Part shown: piece by piece, positions 1 to 8,216 of the stretch | Layout: each line of letters starts with the position of its first letter | Position numbering within the stretch: position 1 is the first letter of the stretch | From: Calothrix sp. FI2-JRJ7 | GTDB lineage: Bacteria > Cyanobacteriota > Cyanobacteriia > Cyanobacteriales > Nostocaceae | NCBI GenBank assembly: GCA_019359675.1 | Contig: JAHHGX010000067.1 | Coordinates: 62,001 to 126,000, forward strand | Length of the DNA: 64,000 nucleotides | Reading direction: 5' to 3' | Position numbers and translations under genes: made by a program | Notes under the pieces: generated by a model | Told to the model about the DNA's origin: nothing | Database searches by the model: none | The model's input: the letters and a program-made list of their open reading frames with translations, nothing else

Positions 1-991
1 GTTTGCCGACTTTACTTTTATCACATGCGGTTTTGACGACTCCTGCTTGTCCTAAACTAAATAGTTTTCTGTCAGCGACATCACAAGCGTCTTGATAGTC
101 ACCAAAAAAGGCTTTGATATCTTGGCGCATTTCTAGCGGTAGTTTGTAGAGGGAACGATTACCTTCGAGTTGCATTAATGCTAGATATACTTGGATATCG
201 AGTGAACGACGGTAAGCAATAGAATCCCATTCAGCTTCATCGGTTGCTTGGAGGATGACGGCAAACGCGCGCTTGAAGTTACTAAACTCGATTAATAATT
301 GCTCTTGGTTTGCTAATTCTCCTTTTATAGGAAGTCTACCGCGTTGAGTATAAAATTCCATTAGCGGTTGCAGTATTTCTTGGTAGTCTTCAAAACGCTT
401 AGTAGGAATGCGAACGCGGGGTGTGGAAGTGCGAGAGAAATATCTAATGGCTTTAAAATGTTGTTTTTCTTCTTCATCACGAAAGACAAAATAAACACCT
501 AATGCTACGGGTACAGCATCAACTTTTAATGTCTCATCTATATACTTTTTAAGTTCTTCTTGCTCGTAATATTTCTGAAACGTATTTAAACGGGTAACAA
601 CTCCATCACCGTAAGATATTTGATGATGACTTGGAGCATTAACTAATACTTGTGCTGAGACAACGAGTACTTTTTGCGTAAGATTCCAAGCTCTAGAAAG
701 AGCTTCTGCACGTTCAGTAGTATCTTCAATAACATTAAGAACATAACCAATATTGACAACATCCGCAGCAACTAGTGTTTCATTAGGAAAGTAATAAGGG
801 TCCCAACCAGTACTTTGATACCCTAATTTCGTAGTGCGCTGAACATCACCACCATAACCACAACCGTAGTCAAAAAAACTGTTGCTGGGAGTAAGAATAT
901 TCCACTCAAGGGCAAGTTTCACAGGACGTGATATATCAACACGCTGTATTGCAGCACGGTGACGTTCAATTTCAATATAGCTCCCAGTCAT
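1..991 (-). CDS. DNA phosphorothioation-associated putative methyltransferase (3' end outside window)
   Basis: Translating the minus strand from an ATG at 989-991 gives an open frame running out of the window (about 330 codons seen). It opens MTGSYIEIERHRAAIQ, and a SAM-binding glycine motif FDYGCGYGGDV follows about 45 residues in. The N-terminal pattern (HRAAIQR..ISRPVKLAL, then FDYGCG) matches my memory of the Dnd-associated methyltransferase family, which clusters with dnd genes. That fits the dnd genes starting 1.3 kb away. The target of methylation is not known for the family. The 3' end is not visible, so length and integrity cannot be judged. It is divergent from the Uma2 pseudogene at 1273. 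A generic class I methyltransferase is the alternative. Confidence 0.75.
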   Translation of the reverse strand, partial: MTGSYIEIERHRAAIQRVDISRPVKLALEWNILTPSNSFFDYGCGYGGDVQRTTKLGYQSTGWDPYYFPNETLVAADVVNIGYVLNVIEDTTERAEALSRAWNLTQKVLVVSAQVLVNAPSHHQISYGDGVVTRLNTFQKYYEQEELKKYIDETLKVDAVPVALGVYFVFRDEEEKQHFKAIRYFSRTSTPRVRIPTKRFEDYQEILQPLMEFYTQRGRLPIKGELANQEQLLIEFSNFKRAFAVILQATDEAEWDSIAYRRSLDIQVYLALMQLEGNRSLYKLPLEMRQDIKAFFGDYQDACDVADRKLFSLGQAGVVKTACDKSKVGK

Positions 992-1272
992 AGGAAGAAA
1001 GAGGAAGGGATAATTATCTATATATATTTTTTGCAGTGATTTAGAGCAAAACTTTAATTTTCTTGATAATTAAGGCGCCTTAACTTGCTTCAGGTATTAT
1101 ATTTAACATAAAGACAATTCCTCTTTCTTTGTGTCCTTTATGTCTACTCTGGGGGAAATCCTCCGGATTATGTGGTTCATACCATAAGTCTAAATTGTTA
1201 CAACTGTTCTAAAATTACTCTAAATATATTTATAATATAAGGTAATAACTTGAATGCTTAGGCAATAATCAA
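992..1272. other. AT-rich divergent intergenic region
   Basis: It separates the minus-strand methyltransferase from the plus-strand Uma2 pseudogene. I see no gene; promoters for both flanking genes should lie here but I could not assign boxes. Confidence 0.5.
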
Positions 1273-1852
1273 ATGATTGTACAAGCTAACAAAAAAGAAT
1301 ATTATACTCTTAACGAATATTTTGAATTAGAAATTAATTCTCAGGAACGTCATGAGTACATTGATGGTGAAATTATTCTTATGACTGGTGGAACGCCTAA
1401 TCACAATAGAATAGCTTTAAACTTTAGCGCAGCATTTAATTTAGCAGTAAAACAGCAATCATATGAAACTTTTGTTGCAGTCCAAAAACTTTGGATTCCG
1501 AAAAAACGCATTAACACTTATCCGGATGTAATCGTAGTTGAAGGTGAGATACAATTACAAGAAGGGCGCCGAGATACAATTACTAATTCTTTTGATGATT
1601 GCTGAGGTATTATCAGAATCTACAAGGGCATATGATAAAGACCAAAAATTTCCTGCTTATCGTACTATACCTAGCTTTAAAGAATATATTTTAATAGACC
1701 AATATAGCGTATATGTTGAGCAATATTATAAAACTAACAGCAAAACTTGGACATTTACAGAATATGATGATTTAAATCAAAATTTATCTTTGAACTCAAT
1801 GCCTTTCCAAATAATGCTTGCTGATATTTATAGCAAGGTTAAATTTGAGTAA
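1273..1852 (+). pseudogene. Uma2-family (DUF820) endonuclease-like gene, frameshifted
   Basis: The first frame (1273-1605) has the Uma2 start: YYTLNEYFELE, then ERHEYIDGEIILMTGGTPNHN, and the PDVIVVEGE strand with its conserved Asp. The frame breaks near 1590, just after DTITN. A second frame ending at 1852 resumes in register with IAEVLSESTRAYDKDQKF, YRTIPSFKEYILIDQ and VEQY, which are the downstream Uma2 motifs. One extra base in the TTCTTTTGATG stretch explains the break. Restored, the protein would be about 190 residues, the normal family length. Uma2 proteins have a PD-(D/E)XK-like fold and are abundant in cyanobacteria, with mostly unknown roles. A sequencing error cannot be excluded. 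Confidence 0.85.
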
Positions 1853-2257
1853 CTTATAGTAAACACAATTTTTTATTGTGGAGCGGGCATCCTTGCCCGC
1901 CTATATACCTGTAATATGGAACGGGCAAGGATGCCCATTCCACAAGATTATTTGTGTAATATCATTTGTATTAAATACATAAAAGTGCTTAGGTATGTAA
2001 AATTACTGTAAAGGCAAGCTAATTTATATACGTATAACGTAAGTATTTGTTATAAAAGTTGGAGTTAACCTTTTTTAATATCGTCTAGATTATTTCCATA
2101 CTCAAATCAGTTAATTAATTTGTAACTACACTAAGCTGGTATCGCATTGACGAATAGATGGCGGGTTCTTATGAGAATGAGAACCTTGCTCAATTTTGTC
2201 ATAGGCACCGCACACTAAATATAAATAGCAAAATCATTTAAACAGGGAAGCACTATA
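1853..2257. other. Intergenic region with hairpin repeat, upstream of dndB-like gene
   Basis: It holds the hairpin at 1876-1945 and otherwise AT-rich sequence. A short dyad occurs near 2165-2190 (GGTTCTTATGAGAATGAGAACC). The promoter of the DGQHR gene at 2258 must lie here. No gene is seen. Confidence 0.5.
1876..1945. repeat. Dispersed hairpin repeat, GGGCATCCTTGCCC family
   Basis: The left arm TTGTGGAGCGGGCATCCTTG (1876-1895) is followed by a spacer, then the right arm ACGGGCAAGGATGCCCATTC and CACAA (1921-1945). Related copies occur near 32122-32150, 41634-41702 and 52022-52045. It looks like a small non-autonomous palindromic repeat and may also act as a terminator for the broken Uma2 gene. 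Confidence 0.75.
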
Positions 2258-3598
2258 ATGGCAGATTATGTACCAGCATTAAAAGCTAAAATGGGTGATT
2301 GGGACTATTATGTCACCGTAATGAAGCTGGGTAAGGTAGCGCGCGAGTGTAGGTTAGCAGAAGAAATTCATGCAAACAAAGATTTGGATGAATTAATTCA
2401 AAGAGAAATTCAAGACCGCGTGCAAAAGGAGATGGTTCCTTACCTTGTAAATACACCACAACGATTTTATGGCGCCATAGTTGTAGCTGTATATGGAGGA
2501 GAACCGGAATTTTCTGCGGTTAAAGTTCAAGAGCATTATTTAATAGATGACAACACAGACCGTTCGAGTTATGGGTTTGGGTTATTACGGTTTGATGGTA
2601 GTCAAATATATTATGCTTTAGATGGTCAACATAGATTAAAGTCAATTCAAGAAGGGATAAGACAAAATCCTGATTTAGCGAAAGAAGAGATTAGCGTTAT
2701 TATTCTGAAGCATGAGAATACAAAAGAAGGTTTAGAGAGAACTCGAAGATTATTTTCTACTTTGAATCGTCGAGCAAAACCAACAAGCTCTGGTATGAAC
2801 ATTGCCATTGATGAAGATGATGCAGTGGCGATAGTATCACGTCGTTTGATTAAAGAGAATGATACATTAAAGATGTTAGTTTTAGGTAACTTAGGTTCTA
2901 AACAAATATCACCAAAAAAAGTACATGACCCTTACATTGCGACTTTAACAACATTTTATGAAACAAATGAAGTATTACTTGGAGCTTATAATGGTGGGTT
3001 AGATATTGATGCAAAATTTAAACAGTTCCGACCAACTGATACCGAGTTGGATGAATTTTATGACTATCTAGAAAATATTTGGATGTGCTGGTTAGATAAA
3101 TGTCCAGGTTTTGATGATGTTCTTAGGGGTAGGAAAAAAGCTGGAGATATTCGCAAGCGCATGGATAACGGCGCCCTTATTTTTGATGATAGTGGTAAAC
3201 CAATTGCTGGTGGAAACGTTTATGCTCGTCCTATCGGTCAATTTATTCTAGCTGATGTTTTAAAATTAGTTAAGCTTCAAAATAAATCAGTCGAAGATGC
3301 AATTGAAGCTATAATGACTCATGTAGCAGTAGATATAGATCAGGCGCCTTGGGTAAATGTGATTTGGAACCCAACGAAACAACGCGCGGACTCTGGGAAG
3401 GAAGGAAGAGGATTAATTGCTTCGATGATAAGTCATGCACTAGGTTTAAGAATAAGTACTAGAATTAGAGATTTAAAGCAGAAGTACCGTGATACTGTTG
3501 AAGATTTTAGAGCTAGTTTACTTGAACCAATTGATTGGTCGGATAGACCTATTTCTGAAAATGTAGAAGATGAGGAAGAGGATATTGGGGAAAGTTGA
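2258..3598 (+). CDS. dndB: DGQHR-domain protein, DndB-type
   Basis: The 446-residue protein carries the signature DGQHR at residues 122-126, followed by LKSIQEG, and a second conserved block FSTLNRRAKPTS about 60 residues later. This is the layout of DndB/DGQHR proteins. In characterised Dnd systems DndB represses dnd transcription and lowers phosphorothioate frequency; some DGQHR relatives have ATPase-like or still unknown roles. The C-terminal tail is acidic (NVEDEEEDIGES). It stands alone on the plus strand, with a weak purine-rich site (AGGGAAG) before the ATG. A second, longer DGQHR protein lies at 10151, so which of the two is the functional DndB cannot be settled here. Confidence 0.85.
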   Translation: MADYVPALKAKMGDWDYYVTVMKLGKVARECRLAEEIHANKDLDELIQREIQDRVQKEMVPYLVNTPQRFYGAIVVAVYGGEPEFSAVKVQEHYLIDDNTDRSSYGFGLLRFDGSQIYYALDGQHRLKSIQEGIRQNPDLAKEEISVIILKHENTKEGLERTRRLFSTLNRRAKPTSSGMNIAIDEDDAVAIVSRRLIKENDTLKMLVLGNLGSKQISPKKVHDPYIATLTTFYETNEVLLGAYNGGLDIDAKFKQFRPTDTELDEFYDYLENIWMCWLDKCPGFDDVLRGRKKAGDIRKRMDNGALIFDDSGKPIAGGNVYARPIGQFILADVLKLVKLQNKSVEDAIEAIMTHVAVDIDQAPWVNVIWNPTKQRADSGKEGRGLIASMISHALGLRISTRIRDLKQKYRDTVEDFRASLLEPIDWSDRPISENVEDEEEDIGES

Positions 3599-3611
3599 GA
3601 ATTTCGATTTA

Positions 3612-3727
3612 AATCCCCCCAACCCCCCTTAATAAGGGGGGCTTAAAATTAGCTTATTTTTCAACCATTTTAAAAAGTTAAAAATCTACTCCAGTTCCCC
3701 CCTGATTAAGGGGGTTAGGGGGGATTA
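3612..3727. repeat. C-rich/G-rich dispersed hairpin repeat
   Basis: The outer arms AATCCCCCCAACCCCCCTT (from 3612) and AAGGGGGTTAGGGGGGATT (ending about 3727) are inverted copies around a spacer, and the left arm also pairs with AATAAGGGGGG next to it. Shorter relatives sit at 15644-15675, 17231-17252 and 47571-47602. It lies directly after the DGQHR gene and could end its transcript. Confidence 0.75.
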
Positions 3728-3862
3728 ATATTATAATAAATTTAGAAGTATATTAAAGTGAAAAATCAAAGTTGGAGCTGTTTCTAGCCTTTGTATTTGA
3801 ACACTACTTGCTTATTAAACATTGAGGTATGCTACAGGACCATGAATGAAAAATTTGTAGAG

Positions 3863-3884
3863 ATAATCCCACATTCCGCACCCC
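3863..3884 (+). repeat. 22-bp direct repeat, copy 1
   Basis: ATAATCCCACATTCCGCACC plus CC at 3863-3884 recurs exactly at 4216-4237. The following bases are also alike (AGGCGCCACA here, TAGGCACCACA there). Confidence 0.85.
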
Positions 3885-4215
3885 AGGCGCCACAGCCCGG
3901 TTTTTACTAGGCTAAATTTGTTAAAAATGAATTAAATAATACTTTAAGTATCCGTAAGAAGACAATATTCATATCTTTTGCACTACTAATCCATTCTCAA
4001 TAATCAGCAATAAGGTTTTAGAAAAATTTTAAGATATATAAATACTAGCTAAATAATTAAATCTAATATAAAATCCTAATTATGTTCAATTTAATTAATA
4101 TTTTGAAGTATAAAGATAATTCAAAAACACGTCGGTTCAGAGCGAGTACAATAAGAAACCCGCCCTTAATAAAAATTAATTTACATCAGAAAATTATTAA
4201 ATTGAGTTAACAGTT

Positions 4216-4237
4216 ATAATCCCACATTCCGCACCCC
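4216..4237 (+). repeat. 22-bp direct repeat, copy 2
   Basis: This is an exact second copy of the repeat at 3863-3884, in the same orientation, 353 bp away. It lies downstream of the minus-strand toxin-immunity pair. Confidence 0.85.
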
Positions 4238-4319
4238 TAGGCACCACAACTTTAGAACTAGCTTTTAAAAATATATTCGTAGTATCAAAAATTGAGTCAA
4301 GGATTTTTATAGTAGCTGA

Positions 4320-4706
4320 TTATATACCAGTTAATTCCAATTGACTTTGTATGTTGTCAACAGAAAGCATTTCATCAAACGAATCTCCATCTAAACTCTT
4401 ATCTCGTTTCTTAAACTCATCCAGAAGTTTAAAAAATCTCTCAAAACCATCTTTTTCATGATGGCAGTAAAGCATAATTATTTTTGCCCAAGAATTTGAG
4501 GTATGCAGTTTATATTTTTTTTCGACAAAACTATGGAAGTTTTCACAAAAATCAGCTTCTTGATCAGTTAGTTTAATGCTTAACTCTCTTCTAGCTGTTT
4601 TATAGCCAACTAAAAAAATAAACAAGTCACTGACAGAGGCTTTACCTAAATACATTCCTGGTTTGGCTTTAATTTTATCTAAAATTTCATATATTCCACT
4701 GTTCAT
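4320..4706 (-). CDS. Probable immunity protein partnered with papain-fold toxin
   Basis: The 128-residue, leaderless, cytosolic-type protein opens with YEILDKIKAKPGMYLGKAS, then LFIFLVGY, a block FCENFHSFVEKKY, SWAKII and FERFFKLLDEF. The rPGMYLG..S...L..FL.GY pattern is familiar from a family of small bacterial immunity-like proteins, but I cannot name the Pfam entry with certainty. It starts 44 bp after the papain-fold toxin stop in the same orientation, the usual toxin-then-immunity order. The role as toxin neutraliser is inferred from this pairing and small size. The alternative is an unrelated hypothetical protein. Confidence 0.55.
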   Translation of the reverse strand: MNSGIYEILDKIKAKPGMYLGKASVSDLFIFLVGYKTARRELSIKLTDQEADFCENFHSFVEKKYKLHTSNSWAKIIMLYCHHEKDGFERFFKLLDEFKKRDKSLDGDSFDEMLSVDNIQSQLELTGI

Positions 4707-4750
4707 GTTTATTTCCTCTATATATGTACAGCATCAAAAACATTTACGAA

Positions 4751-5116
4751 TCAAAATTCTCTTTCTTGAATATTAAATTCTCCGCTCAGACAATCGAAAT
4801 CATTAATCCAATCTCTAAAAGCCATTCCTTGGCTTGAAATATTGTCAAATACTTTACCTAGTACCTCCACACCATAATGCTTAGCATTTATTGTAATCGT
4901 ATCAGTAACACCTTGACTCATCAATCTATGGCTAAGAATAAAATCATCATCTCGATACTTTCTTTTAATCCGGATAATCTTCCCCTTTATGTGATTGACT
5001 TTTAACCATTGCACAATAGCAGTAGCACATTCGTAACACTCAAGAAGTTGAAAGGGCGCCACTATATTACTAACTTCTTGATAAATCTCATCGTCTGATA
5101 AATTGCCCACCCACAC
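4751..5116 (-). CDS. Papain-fold toxin domain protein (Tox-PL-2 type), stand-alone
   Basis: The 121 residues show the cyanobacterial papain-fold toxin 2 pattern: a catalytic Cys in ECYECATAIVQWL, then GKIIRIK, ISHRLMSQGVT-like (here ILSHRLMSQGVTDT), the catalytic His in INAKHYGVEVLGKVFDN with Asp/Asn, and the closing WINDFDCLSGEF. These domains usually form the C-terminal tip of large polymorphic toxins and are thought to act as cysteine peptidases or deamidases. Here it is a free-standing gene with no secretion or RHS domain. It lies 37 bp after dndE and before the probable immunity gene, as if appended to the dnd operon. The substrate is unknown. Confidence 0.7.
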   Translation of the reverse strand: MWVGNLSDDEIYQEVSNIVAPFQLLECYECATAIVQWLKVNHIKGKIIRIKRKYRDDDFILSHRLMSQGVTDTITINAKHYGVEVLGKVFDNISSQGMAFRDWINDFDCLSGEFNIQEREF

Positions 5117-5153
5117 ACCCCAATATTAAAATTTGTATCGTTTAATGTTGATA

Positions 5154-5540
5154 CTACGTATTTACTGTTAATTCAATTAAATCTTCAATTTTCTTAATCT
5201 TTTGGTCGCCAGCCAAATAACCAATACCACGGTGTAGGTGTAATGTTAGCTGTTCTGCTAAAACTTCTTTTGTAGTACCCAAACCATCGTTATAACAGCG
5301 CTGTTTAAGAGCAATTAACAGCATATCGGAAATCTCACCTCCAAATACACGCCAATTCATCTCAACATTACTATCTAATTTTATAGGCACTGGGGAGGGA
5401 GGTGTTGGTTCTGCTAGCGAACGACACAGTGCCCAACGGCATAATATATTCCATTGGTCTATTTTTGTAATCCGCTTGAGCTTAATTAATTGCTCTTTAG
5501 CCGTTTGCGATAATTTTACACGTTCAAGAGGTGGTTCCAT
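5154..5540 (-). CDS. dndE: DNA sulfur modification protein DndE
   Basis: The 128-residue basic protein matches DndE: ERVKLSQTAKEQLIKLKRIT at the start, then QWNILCRWALCRSLAEP, NWRVFGGEISDMLLIALKQR and LTLHLHRGIGYLAG. DndE is a small DNA-binding subunit of the phosphorothioation complex with DndC and DndD. Length is normal. The start MEPPLERVK is preceded by an STRR-like repeat (5541-5580) that separates it from the decayed Panacea gene, so its expression may depend on read-through from dndC-dndD. The papain-fold toxin gene follows 37 bp after its stop. Confidence 0.88.
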   Translation of the reverse strand: MEPPLERVKLSQTAKEQLIKLKRITKIDQWNILCRWALCRSLAEPTPPSPVPIKLDSNVEMNWRVFGGEISDMLLIALKQRCYNDGLGTTKEVLAEQLTLHLHRGIGYLAGDQKIKKIEDLIELTVNT

Positions 5541-5580
5541 AATTAAGTTAGGAGTTAGGAATTAGGAGTGTAGGAGTAGG
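5541..5580. repeat. Heptamer-like STRR repeat upstream of dndE
   Basis: Degenerate tandem units of TTAGGAG (GTTAGGAGTTAGGAATTAGG and onwards) lie immediately before the dndE start on its upstream side. They are similar to the longer array at 37830-37906. Confidence 0.7.
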
Positions 5581-5635
5581 TGGGGCTATGCCTTACTTAC
5601 TAGTTAGGATAAAGCTTATTATATTAATCTGCTTC

Positions 5636-5999
5636 TTAACTATTTAGCTGAGTTTTAAAATATTCCTTCATTTGACTTGTGAGAAATTTTTGTATTAGTT
5701 TGAGCCGCTAATTTCCAAGGATATTCTTCCTGAGTCATATTACGTAACTTGCAAGCAGCAAATTGCCCAAATTCTAGATAAACCTCATCTAGAAAACTCT
5801 TTGTTTCATCGTCATATATAGAAAAATCTACATCATTAGGGTAATCGATGGCGCCTGTTCCATACTTTTTGTAATATTCAAACAACACACGAACAACAGC
5901 CCCATGTGTCCAAGCTTCCAGAGGTTCACAGAAAAGCGGCGTATCATAAAGTGCCAAAAAATATTTAGCTACATCAAAACAACTTAACATTACTACCAT
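5636..5999 (-). pseudogene. Decayed Panacea-domain (DUF4065/SocA-like) gene between dndD and dndE
   Basis: The open frame (5655-5999, 114 residues) has Panacea motifs: SCFDVAKYFLA, then LEAWTHGAVVRVL, YPNDVDFSIYDDET, FLDEVYLEFGQF and KLRNMTQEEYPW. Two defects show decay. The block that normally links FLA to LYDTPLF (the SNLKLQKLLYYAQGF-type helix, about 28 residues) is missing in frame. Near the end the frame also slips: after ISH the next frame reads MKEYFKTQLNS up to a stop at 5636, the typical family C-terminus. Panacea domains act as antitoxins or proteolysis adaptors in toxin-antitoxin pairs. It starts 9 bp after dndD, so it sits inside the dnd operon. No partner toxin is recognisable beside it. 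Confidence 0.75.
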
Positions 6000-6008
6000 C
6001 GTCCTCTA

Positions 6009-8009
6009 CTACCAGAAATACCCATCAACTACCGATGTTTGACGTTTTGCCGAGTCATACTTAAGTAAATACTCGCGTGCGATAGCTTCGTTTTCTCGAA
6101 GTTTTTCAACTTCGGCTTTACCTATTTCTGTATCTGTAGAGAGTAATATTACCTGATGACTTGCTGCGGGGAAGTATTTTTCTACTAAGTTACCTCGGTG
6201 CGATGAGTCAAGGCGCCCTAATGGTGTGTCAATAGCAACAGGTAAACGGCGCCCAGAAACGCGCGCAAGTCCCCATAAAAAAGCTATGGCTAAAAGTTGC
6301 TTTTCCCCTGCTGATAAACGATGTTTGGGAACAGCTTTACCACGCACGTCGTATAATGAAAGGCTAAAGTTATCGGTATTAATCGCTACACGATGAACTA
6401 AGTCTGATTTGTGCAGCAAATAGCGAAAGCATTCAGTTATCTCAATTTCTAGCTTATTTAATTTTTTTAATGTCAGCTTTTCTCGAAATAGTTTAAGTGT
6501 TTGTTGTACTCTTGCAGATGCTGCAATAATATGTTCTGTGTTTTTCTTGTCTATTGTTTGTGTGGTGTATTCTCTTAAATTTGCTTTTGTGCTTCCTATT
6601 TCAACCTCTAGCTCGCGAATACCTCCTTTAATAGATTCACATTTGGCGCCTGCTTCAGTAACTTTTTTCTGAGCTTTTTTTAAAACATCTACTAAATAAG
6701 TATATTCTTCAGGAGAAGCCGCAGTTTGGATTTGACGTTCTAACGTAATTATCTCGTCTTCTTTTTGCTTTAAAATCTTTAATTGCTGTTTGGCTAATGT
6801 TTTTGTATTTTGTAACTGATAGAAGATATTACTTAACTGGCTTAGACTATCTGCATCTGGTAATAACCAAAGTTCTTCTGGCTGTATTAAATTAGCATTG
6901 AGAGTTGTAATATCTTCATCTAAAAAACTCTTTATTTTTTGGGATTCTTCAGATGATATATCTAATTTTGATATCAAATCGAGTAAACGTTTATCGCGCT
7001 CAAATAATATATCGCTAGCAATTTGCGCTTGCTGAATACGATATTCTTTCTCTCCTTGTGTTTGTCCTTGGAAGAGTAAATTTTCTACTAAAGCTAAGGG
7101 TAAAACATTTGCTGAAATATCACACATACCCAAGCGTGCTTCCTCAACTTCTAATACTTTTTGGTCACGCTGCTTTTCTAATTGATTACGCTCTGCGGCT
7201 ATTTTTCCACCTTCAGCAACAAATTTATCCAGCGCATCTTTTTGGTCTTTTTCCGCTTGGTTGAAATCACTTATATATGAAGCTTCTTCTTCTTTTATTT
7301 TTACGTAGTCTTCTTGTAAAAAACTTAGTTTTTCTTCAATTTTTTCAAGGTCTGCTAAATCTTCTGTATCAGCTAATTCTTTACGCTTACGGTTTACTAT
7401 AATTTCGATATCAACTGCTAACTTATCAGCTAGTTCTAACCCTAACATTGCGCGTATTGCGTCTGCAACAGCAGGAGGTGGAATTTCTTGTTCTGCTAAC
7501 TCTTTAACTTGCTCACCATCAAAAAGGAATAAATTAGAAATTCCTACAGGTAGTATATTTTCAATATAATCATCCCACGTATTTACTAATTCTTCTCTCA
7601 TTAATCCATCAGGTACGTTAGGGTCTAATTCTAGAACACCTAATGAGTCTTTGCCTTCTTTAGGAATACTATCCCAATAGCGTACAATTTTATATACTAC
7701 AGGTTTATTGTCTTGAATATGTTCAAAAGTTAATTCAATCCTTGTGTTATCAACAGGAGTTGCGTGGTTATTAACACATTGACTCAAAAAATCACTATAG
7801 CTTAAATTTCCGCGAGTTGAACATTCAGCACGATGTCCGTATAGTGCGAGACGTATCGCGTCCATAAATGTTGTTTTTCCACCACCATTCATTCCACCAA
7901 GCAATAAAATCGGACGTGAAGTATCTTTATCAACTTCTGTGTCAAGATTGATAACGTTTTTTCCGCTATATGGTCCGAAGTTTTGTAATACTAGTTCAAT
8001 AAATTTCAT
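6009..8009 (-). CDS. dndD: DNA sulfur modification protein DndD (SMC/Rad50-like ATPase)
   Basis: The 666 residues follow the DndD plan: an N-terminal ATPase half with Walker A GGMNGGGKT at 38-46, FLFDGEQVKELAE about residue 165, a central coiled coil rich in Glu/Lys/Gln, then the ABC-type signature KHRLSAGEKQLLAIAFLWGL and Walker B-like RRLPVAIDTPLGRLDSSH near the C-terminus. DndD is the nicking-associated ATPase of the DndCDE phosphorothioation complex. It lies 207 bp after dndC in the same orientation and directly before the Panacea remnant. No zinc-hook CxxC is visible in the coiled coil, unlike the second ATPase at 13168. Confidence 0.9.
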   Translation of the reverse strand: MKFIELVLQNFGPYSGKNVINLDTEVDKDTSRPILLLGGMNGGGKTTFMDAIRLALYGHRAECSTRGNLSYSDFLSQCVNNHATPVDNTRIELTFEHIQDNKPVVYKIVRYWDSIPKEGKDSLGVLELDPNVPDGLMREELVNTWDDYIENILPVGISNLFLFDGEQVKELAEQEIPPPAVADAIRAMLGLELADKLAVDIEIIVNRKRKELADTEDLADLEKIEEKLSFLQEDYVKIKEEEASYISDFNQAEKDQKDALDKFVAEGGKIAAERNQLEKQRDQKVLEVEEARLGMCDISANVLPLALVENLLFQGQTQGEKEYRIQQAQIASDILFERDKRLLDLISKLDISSEESQKIKSFLDEDITTLNANLIQPEELWLLPDADSLSQLSNIFYQLQNTKTLAKQQLKILKQKEDEIITLERQIQTAASPEEYTYLVDVLKKAQKKVTEAGAKCESIKGGIRELEVEIGSTKANLREYTTQTIDKKNTEHIIAASARVQQTLKLFREKLTLKKLNKLEIEITECFRYLLHKSDLVHRVAINTDNFSLSLYDVRGKAVPKHRLSAGEKQLLAIAFLWGLARVSGRRLPVAIDTPLGRLDSSHRGNLVEKYFPAASHQVILLSTDTEIGKAEVEKLRENEAIAREYLLKYDSAKRQTSVVDGYFW

Positions 8010-8216
8010 AATAGTTTTTTATTTACAGCTTTGTAGACGCATACAATCCAAGATTAGTGATAACCTTTTATTCCTTGGCACATGAAGATTATAGTTCAAA
8101 TAGTCGCGAAGAACATAAATAAATAATATCTGAGAAGAGGAAAATATTTTAAATGGGTTTAGAGACAATGTATAATGTCTCTAAATGTGTATTGTTGGCT
8201 GTTGAATAAAGTTAAA

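Larger units (their letters stand above)
3599..4319. other. 720-bp non-coding region with repeats between dndB-like gene and immunity gene
   Basis: The stretch has a poly-C/poly-G hairpin (3612-3727) and two copies of a 22-bp direct repeat (3863 and 4216). The remainder is AT-rich with no gene that I can support. Confidence 0.6.
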
